From: Deltaproteobacteria bacterium
Lineage (GTDB): Bacteria; Desulfobacterota; DSM-4660; Desulfatiglandales; HGW-15
DNA: 27,172 bases
Assembly: GCA_020060215.1 (NCBI GenBank)
Contig: JAGVAP010000081.1
Location: 1-27,172, forward strand
Direction: 5' to 3'
Position numbers and translations under genes: made by a program. The notes under the pieces are model-generated. The model was not told the DNA's origin, did no database searches, and worked only from the letters and a program-made list of their open reading frames with translations. Position 1 is the stretch's first letter; every line of letters starts with the position of its first letter. Shown in pieces: positions 22,328 to 27,172 of the stretch.

Positions 22328-23152
22328 TCACCTGATTCTTCTGTAGATCTTCTGCCTTGCATCCACCGCCTCATAATCCGCCTCATGAGGGGTGAATCTC
22401 AGTGATTCCTTGGTTCCCACGATCAGGGTCCCGAAGTATGCCAGGCTTTCAAAAAGGAGCCGATGAACACGTTCCTGGAGCTTGCGGTTAAAATAGATCA
22501 TCACATTCCGGCATAGAATAGCATGGAATTCATTGAAAGAGGCGTCGGAGGCCAAGTTGTGCACTGCAAATGTGATGTTTTCCTTCAAAGAAGGATCCAT
22601 AAGGGCGTTGTCATACCGGGCTAAATAAAAGTCCGAAAGGGACCCTTTCCCCCCAGATGCCTGGTAATTCCTCGTATAATCCTTCATGCGGCTGAGGGGA
22701 AAAATCCCTTCACTGGCCTTCTTTACCAGGGTCTCGTTCAGATCCGTAGCATAGATCCTGGCCTTCTGCAGGATGCCTTCTTCCCGAAGGAGCATGGCCA
22801 TGGAGTAAACCTCCTCCCCGCTCGCGCACCCTGCATGCCATATCCTGAAGCTTGGATACGTGCGGAGGAGCGGCGCCACTTGCATCCTGAAGGCGAGGTA
22901 AAAGTCCGGATCCCGGAAGAGGGACGTCACATCCACGGTAAGCGTGTTCAGGAGACGCTTCATGCAGGCCGGATCGTGGAGAACCTTATCCTGGAGAGTA
23001 GGAAGGCTGCATAGTTTTTCATCCTTTATGCACTTCAGGATGCGACGCTTCAGGGAGGAGAAGGCGTAGTCCCTGAAGTCGTAGCCATAGCATTCGAAAA
23101 TCCCCTCCAGGAACAGCCTGGTCTCAACATCCTCGATATCATCGGACTTCAC
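22328..23152 (-). CDS. cheR: CheR-type methyltransferase of the kinase cluster
   Basis: This protein-glutamate methyltransferase relative has 274 residues from GTG 23152. That start has GGGAG upstream and gives the usual N-terminus (KSDDIEDVETRLFLEGIF, then YGYDFRDYAFSSLKRR); TTG 23212, overlapping the kinase stop, is possible. The N-terminal helical domain includes VDVTSLFRDPDFY. The methyltransferase domain has motif I IWHAGCASGEEVYSMAM, the acidic ribose contact in IYATDLNE and LCRNVMIYFNRK. Cys or Ala replaces some residues of the operon-1 CheR, but the SAM pocket looks intact. It is followed 19 bases later by CheB, so the two probably act on the same target. Confidence 0.9.
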   Translation of the reverse strand: MKSDDIEDVETRLFLEGIFECYGYDFRDYAFSSLKRRILKCIKDEKLCSLPTLQDKVLHDPACMKRLLNTLTVDVTSLFRDPDFYLAFRMQVAPLLRTYPSFRIWHAGCASGEEVYSMAMLLREEGILQKARIYATDLNETLVKKASEGIFPLSRMKDYTRNYQASGGKGSLSDFYLARYDNALMDPSLKENITFAVHNLASDASFNEFHAILCRNVMIYFNRKLQERVHRLLFESLAYFGTLIVGTKESLRFTPHEADYEAVDARQKIYRRIR

Positions 23153-23208
23153 GAGAATCTCCCTCTTCGAAAGCGGCACGGGCTCAATTCCCTTTCGTGC
23201 CACGCTTC

Positions 23209-26200
23209 TCAACGATACAGCCAGACACGCATCAGGGAAAGCAACTGGTCCGTATTCACCGGCTTCGTGATGTAGTCCGATGCCCCGGCTTCAAGGCACT
23301 TTTCCCTATCGCCCTTCATGGCCTTGGCTGTAAGGGCCAGGATCGGCAGGTCTTTGAACTTCGCAATCTTCCGAATGCGGCTAATGGTCTCATATCCGTC
23401 CATACCGGGCATCATGATATCCATCAGAACCATATTGATGTCGGGCGTTTTTTTGAGAGTCTCCATCGCGTCCTTGCCGCTTTCCGAGGTTAGGACTTCC
23501 AACTTATGTTGCTCCAACAGCGTGGTGAGGGCAAAGAGGTTGCGTCCATCATCATCCACAATCAGGACCTTTTTCCCTTGAAAGGCCATGTCTGATACAT
23601 AAAGCTTCTCCAACGTCTTTCTCTTCTCTTCGGGTATCCTGTTTGCGACCTGGTGGAGAAAAAGCGTTGCCTCGGCCAGGAGCCGCTCCGGTGATTTGAC
23701 CCCCTTGATGATAATGGATTCGGTCATACCAGCGAGCTTGCCCTCCTCCTCACGGGTGAGATCCTTTGCCGTATAGATAATGACCGGGGTCTCCCTGGCC
23801 TCCAATTTCGTCCTCATTTCTTCGAGTACCCTGACCCCGCTGATATCGGGCAGCATAAGGTCCAGGACCACGAGATCAAAGTCCTGTTTTTTGATGGCCG
23901 CAAGGGCCTCCCTCCCGTTTTCTGCTTGTGTTATCCTGATGTCTCCATTCCCTATCTGGCGCACAATGGCTGCGCGCTCGGTCGCCTTGTCCTCCACCAC
24001 CAATACCTTCCGGATCCCTGCTTTGGCCATTTTTTCCATCCTCGTGAAGGCCTTCTCCAGGGCCTCGCTGGTAACAGGCTTATTCAAAAAGGCGAAGGCT
24101 CCCCGCGCGAGGCCATGTCTACGGTCATCCTCCACCGTGATCACGTGAACCGGAATGTGCTGGGTCCTCGGGTTGAGCTTCAGGCGATCCAGTACCGTCC
24201 AACCGTCCACGTCAGGCAGTCGGATATCCAGAGTAATGGCCTCAGGATGGAACCTTTCCACCAGGCCCATCACCTCTTCGCCGAAAGGCGTGACCACCCC
24301 CTTGAAGCCTTTCTTCCGGCCGGTATTCAAGACGATCCTGGCAAACTTCGGGTCGTCCTCAACGATGAGCACCACCCTGTCCTTGGGTGCTATGGCGTTC
24401 CGGTCATCGGAGACTTCTTCTATGATCGGGGCTCTTGCCGTTCCTGAGGAGGTCGCGCTGAGGGACCCTGAGCTATTCATCACGGTCGCCTCAGAACCCT
24501 GTTTACTTGTGTCCGCTGCCCAATCTTTTGGAGAATTGGCCAGGTATCCCTTGGTCGGTCCTTGGTAACTATGGGGAAGGTACAGGGTGAATACGCTCCC
24601 CTTTCCGGGTGCGCTGGTGAGCCGGATCTCGCCGCCGAGGAGATAGGCAATCTCCCTGCTAATGGCAAGACCCAGGCCGGTGCCGCCGTATTTCCGAGAG
24701 GTGGAGCCGTCCGCCTGCTGAAAGGCCTCGAATATGATCTTTTGTTTCTCTACCGGGATGCCTATTCCCGTATCGCTCACGCTGACGGCGACGACCTTTT
24801 GGGCCTTGTTCAGGACCTCGTGATCGCGGCTCCAACCGTCGGAGGCCGGTTGAACCTTGAGGGTCACTCCACCCTTTTCCGTGAACTTGAAGGCATTGGA
24901 GAGGAGATTCTTGATCACCTGATGCAGCCGCTTCGCGTCCGTCCGGATGTGTTTAGGCAAGCCCGGGTCAAGGATGACGTCGAATTCCAGCCCCTTATTC
25001 TGAGCCAGGTGGCGAAAGGTCCGCTCCACTTGGGAATCCAGTTCCTTGAAGGGGTAGTCCTCGGTTTCCACGCTCACCGTGCCCGATTCGATCTTCGAAA
25101 GGTCCAGGATATCGTTGATCAGGTTCAGGAGATCCTGGCCTGAGCTGTGGATAGTGGTGGCATAATCCACCTCCTTCTTGTTCAGGTGGGCTTCCGGGTT
25201 CTCTGCCAGTTGCTGCGAGAGAATGAGAAGGGAATTTAGGGGAGTTCGCAGCTCATGACTCATGTTGGCCAGGAATTCGCTCTTATACTTGGATGTGAGG
25301 GCGAGTTGTTCCGCCTTATCCTCCAGTGCCATCCGGGCATCTTCGATCTCCTTGTTCTTTCGCTCCACTTCCTCGTTCTGCTCCGCCAAGAGCCGGGCCT
25401 TTTCCTCCAGCTCCTCGTTACTCTGCTGAAGCTCCTCTTGCTGGGTTTGAAGCTCTTCGGCCAGAGACTGGGATTGCTTGAGGAGATCCTCAGTCTTCAT
25501 GGTGGCCTCGATCGTGTTGAGTACGATACCCAGACTCTCGGTCAACTGCTCCAGGAAGGTGAGGTGGGTGTCGCTGAATCGTTCAAATGAGGCCAGCTCG
25601 AACGCCGCCTTGACATTGCCCTCAAAGAGGACGGGCAAAAGCACGATATTGAGGGGGCTCCCTTCCCCGAGACCCGAGGTGATTTGGATGTAGTCCCTCG
25701 GGACCTGGGTGAGAAGGATCCGCTGTTTTTCAAAGGCGCATTGCCCCACCAGGCTCTCGCCGACGCGCCATTCCCGGGAGATGTTCTTTCTCTCCTTGAA
25801 GCCGTAGCTTGCAAGAAGCTTGAGCGTCGGCGTCGTGTCGGCGTTCTCCATGATGTAAAAGACCCCGTGCTGGGCCATCACCAGGGGGGCCAGCTCCGAG
25901 AGGAGGGACTGGGCCACGGTCATCACATCCCTCTGGCCCTGGAGCATGCGGGTGAACTTGGTAAGGTTGGTCTTCAGCCAGTCCTGTTCCGCATTGGTTT
26001 GGGTAGTCTCACGAAGATTCCGGATCATCTCGTTCACATTGTCCTTGAGCTCGGCCACCTCGCCCCTTGCCTGTACCGTGACCGAACGGGTGAGATCCCC
26101 TTTGGTGACCGCGGTGGAGACTTCGGCAATGGCCCGCACCTGCTCCGTAAGGTTCGCCGCCAGTTGGTTTACGTTGTCGGTCAGATCCTTCCAGATGCCG

Positions 26201-27172
26201 GCAGCGCCTGGCACATTGGCTTGGGCGCCCAGCTTCCCTTCCACACCTACTTCCCTGGCCATGGAAGTCACCTGGTCGGCAAATAGCGCCAGGGTGTCGA
26301 TCATTTCGTTGATGGTGTCGCTTAAGTCAGCAATCTCCCCCTTAGCAGCTACTGTGAGCTTTTGCTTGAGTTTTCCTGCAGCCACTGCGCTCACCACCTT
26401 GGCAATGCCTCTCACCTGATCCGTCAGGTTCCCGGCCATGGTGTTGACGCTGTCGGTGAGATCCTTCCATGTCCCTGCCACGCCCCTGACCTGGGCCTGC
26501 CCTCCGAGCTTTCCCTCGGTGCCTACCTCCCTGGCCACCCGGGTGACCTCGCCCGAGAAGGCGTTTAGCTGATCCACCATCGTGTTGATCACATCCTTGA
26601 TCTGCAGGATCTCACCCTTGACGTCCACCGTGATCTTCTGGGAGAGATCGCCTCTTGCAATCGCCGTGGCTACCTTCGAAACGTCGCGCAGCTGAACCGT
26701 GAGGTTCCCTGCCATCTGATTGACATTATCGGTCAGATCCTTCCAGGTGCCGGCCACCCCGCGCACCACCGCTTGCCCGCCGAGCTGTCCCTCCGTGCCT
26801 ACCTCCCGCGCCACGCGTGTGACCTCTCCGGCAAAATTGTTCAACCGGTCCACCATGGTGTTGATGGTATCCTTGAGCTGCAAGAACTCCCCTCGAACGT
26901 CCACGGTGATTTTCTTGTTGAGATCCCCCAGGGCGATCGCCGTGGCCACCTCTGCGATATTTCGCACCTGTGCGGTGAGATTTCCGGCCATCTGATTGAC
27001 GCTATCGGTAAGATCCTTCCATGTGCCGGAGACGCCTTTGACATCGGCCTGACCCCCTAGCTTTCCGTCCGTCCCTACCTCCCGCGCCACCCTGGTTACC
27101 TCGGAGGCAAAGAGCCCCAGTTGGTCCACCATGGTGTTAATCACGTCCTTGATTTGCAGAATCTCGCCCTTG
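23209..27172 (-). CDS. giant hybrid histidine kinase: poly-HAMP, GAF, HisKA, HATPase, three receivers (partial)
   Basis: The frame is open at the right edge; at least 1320 residues are seen. From the edge: four tandem 92-residue HAMP units (26041-27171), a GAF domain ([20 protein letters not shown] onward), a coiled coil ([20 protein letters not shown]), HisKA with phospho-His at 25255-25257 ([11 protein letters not shown]), and HATPase (N-box [16 protein letters not shown]1 DTGIGIP, G2 GTGLGLAIS). Three receivers follow with Asp in [22 protein letters not shown] and [11 protein letters not shown]. The HAMP units closely resemble those of fungal group III kinases (Nik1/Os-1), which respond to osmotic stress and dicarboximide-type fungicides. 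No membrane segment is visible in the window. It heads the signalling operon. The second receiver has an atypical lysine region (IIIKGVKS). TTGA at its stop touches an alternative CheR start. Confidence 0.93.
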   Translation of the reverse strand, partial: KGEILQIKDVINTMVDQLGLFASEVTRVAREVGTDGKLGGQADVKGVSGTWKDLTDSVNQMAGNLTAQVRNIAEVATAIALGDLNKKITVDVRGEFLQLKDTINTMVDRLNNFAGEVTRVAREVGTEGQLGGQAVVRGVAGTWKDLTDNVNQMAGNLTVQLRDVSKVATAIARGDLSQKITVDVKGEILQIKDVINTMVDQLNAFSGEVTRVAREVGTEGKLGGQAQVRGVAGTWKDLTDSVNTMAGNLTDQVRGIAKVVSAVAAGKLKQKLTVAAKGEIADLSDTINEMIDTLALFADQVTSMAREVGVEGKLGAQANVPGAAGIWKDLTDNVNQLAANLTEQVRAIAEVSTAVTKGDLTRSVTVQARGEVAELKDNVNEMIRNLRETTQTNAEQDWLKTNLTKFTRMLQGQRDVMTVAQSLLSELAPLVMAQHGVFYIMENADTTPTLKLLASYGFKERKNISREWRVGESLVGQCAFEKQRILLTQVPRDYIQITSGLGEGSPLNIVLLPVLFEGNVKAAFELASFERFSDTHLTFLEQLTESLGIVLNTIEATMKTEDLLKQSQSLAEELQTQQEELQQSNEELEEKARLLAEQNEEVERKNKEIEDARMALEDKAEQLALTSKYKSEFLANMSHELRTPLNSLLILSQQLAENPEAHLNKKEVDYATTIHSSGQDLLNLINDILDLSKIESGTVSVETEDYPFKELDSQVERTFRHLAQNKGLEFDVILDPGLPKHIRTDAKRLHQVIKNLLSNAFKFTEKGGVTLKVQPASDGWSRDHEVLNKAQKVVAVSVSDTGIGIPVEKQKIIFEAFQQADGSTSRKYGGTGLGLAISREIAYLLGGEIRLTSAPGKGSVFTLYLPHSYQGPTKGYLANSPKDWAADTSKQGSEATVMNSSGSLSATSSGTARAPIIEEVSDDRNAIAPKDRVVLIVEDDPKFARIVLNTGRKKGFKGVVTPFGEEVMGLVERFHPEAITLDIRLPDVDGWTVLDRLKLNPRTQHIPVHVITVEDDRRHGLARGAFAFLNKPVTSEALEKAFTRMEKMAKAGIRKVLVVEDKATERAAIVRQIGNGDIRITQAENGREALAAIKKQDFDLVVLDLMLPDISGVRVLEEMRTKLEARETPVIIYTAKDLTREEEGKLAGMTESIIIKGVKSPERLLAEATLFLHQVANRIPEEKRKTLEKLYVSDMAFQGKKVLIVDDDGRNLFALTTLLEQHKLEVLTSESGKDAMETLKKTPDINMVLMDIMMPGMDGYETISRIRKIAKFKDLPILALTAKAMKGDREKCLEAGASDYITKPVNTDQLLSLMRVWLYR
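26041..27171 (-). repeat. tandem 276-base repeats encoding HAMP units
   Basis: Four complete-to-partial copies of a 276-base (92-codon) unit lie in register. Each encodes segments such as [27 protein letters not shown] and NQMAGNLT. Example: GGTATAGTG-type phase is kept because the NTMVDQL segment recurs exactly every 276 or 552 bases. The unit nearest the GAF domain is the most divergent ([21 protein letters not shown]). The repeats continue beyond the right edge, so the total number is unknown. Confidence 0.9.

Noticed and set aside
26041..27172. Regular repeats as a possible CRISPR array
   Set aside because: The unit is 276 bases, in frame throughout and encodes HAMP domains with no spacers.

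Overview
The window is dense, mostly GC-rich bacterial DNA. It carries a Gram-negative TonB/ExbB/ExbD system, sigma-54 machinery, a remnant of an outer-membrane porin, and two large signal-transduction clusters rich in CheD, PilZ, HD-GYP and poly-HAMP kinases. This mix fits an environmental deltaproteobacterium (Desulfobacterota or a relative). That placement is inferred from gene style; there is no rRNA or other phylogenetic marker here. I found no tRNA, rRNA, CRISPR array or intact insertion sequence.

Left part (1-3065, plus strand): the 3' end of an ABC-transporter ATPase is followed by tightly coupled exbB, exbD and tonB-family genes. This is the energising end of an uptake operon, probably for a metal chelate or vitamin. 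After it come a DUF2442-plus-HTH gene and about 340 bases with only one doubtful small ORF.

Central part (3066-15457, plus strand): a sigma-54-activator-like protein (3066-4778) has lost nearly every residue needed for receiver phosphorylation, ATP hydrolysis and sigma-54 contact. Immediately downstream lie a cluster of ATGTC boxes and a close match to a -24/-12 promoter. These precede a ten-gene chemosensory operon: degenerate thioredoxin plus pseudo-receiver, degenerate receptor-like protein with a CheZ-like DxxxQ motif, STAS, cheY, cheA, transmembrane MCP, cheW, cheR, cheD, cheB. Most junctions overlap as ATGA. CheA has an insert resembling the tandem c-di-GMP-binding motif of MshEN domains, the MCP ends in a CheR/CheB-type pentapeptide, and CheD has a four-cysteine loop. 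The operon therefore looks like a complete adaptation-capable pathway, preceded by several proteins that keep a fold but have lost the usual active site. No flagellar gene is present, so the output (swimming, twitching or another function) is unknown.

Junction (15458-16731): a decayed C-terminal porin fragment, a doubtful small ORF remnant and one conserved-looking hypothetical gene.

Right part (16732-27172, minus strand, read right to left): a very large soluble-looking kinase with tandem HAMP repeats, GAF, HisKA, HATPase and three receivers (its N-terminus lies beyond the window), then CheR, a receiver-less CheB, a REC-PAS hybrid kinase, a single-domain receiver, a REC/HD-GYP phosphodiesterase, a PilZ protein and a class III nucleotidyl cyclase. 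The genes are closely spaced and all point the same way, so they probably form one operon that joins phosphorelay, methylation-type enzymes, c-di-GMP and cAMP signalling. The distal part (about 16.7-19.5 kb) looks clearly more AT-rich than the rest.
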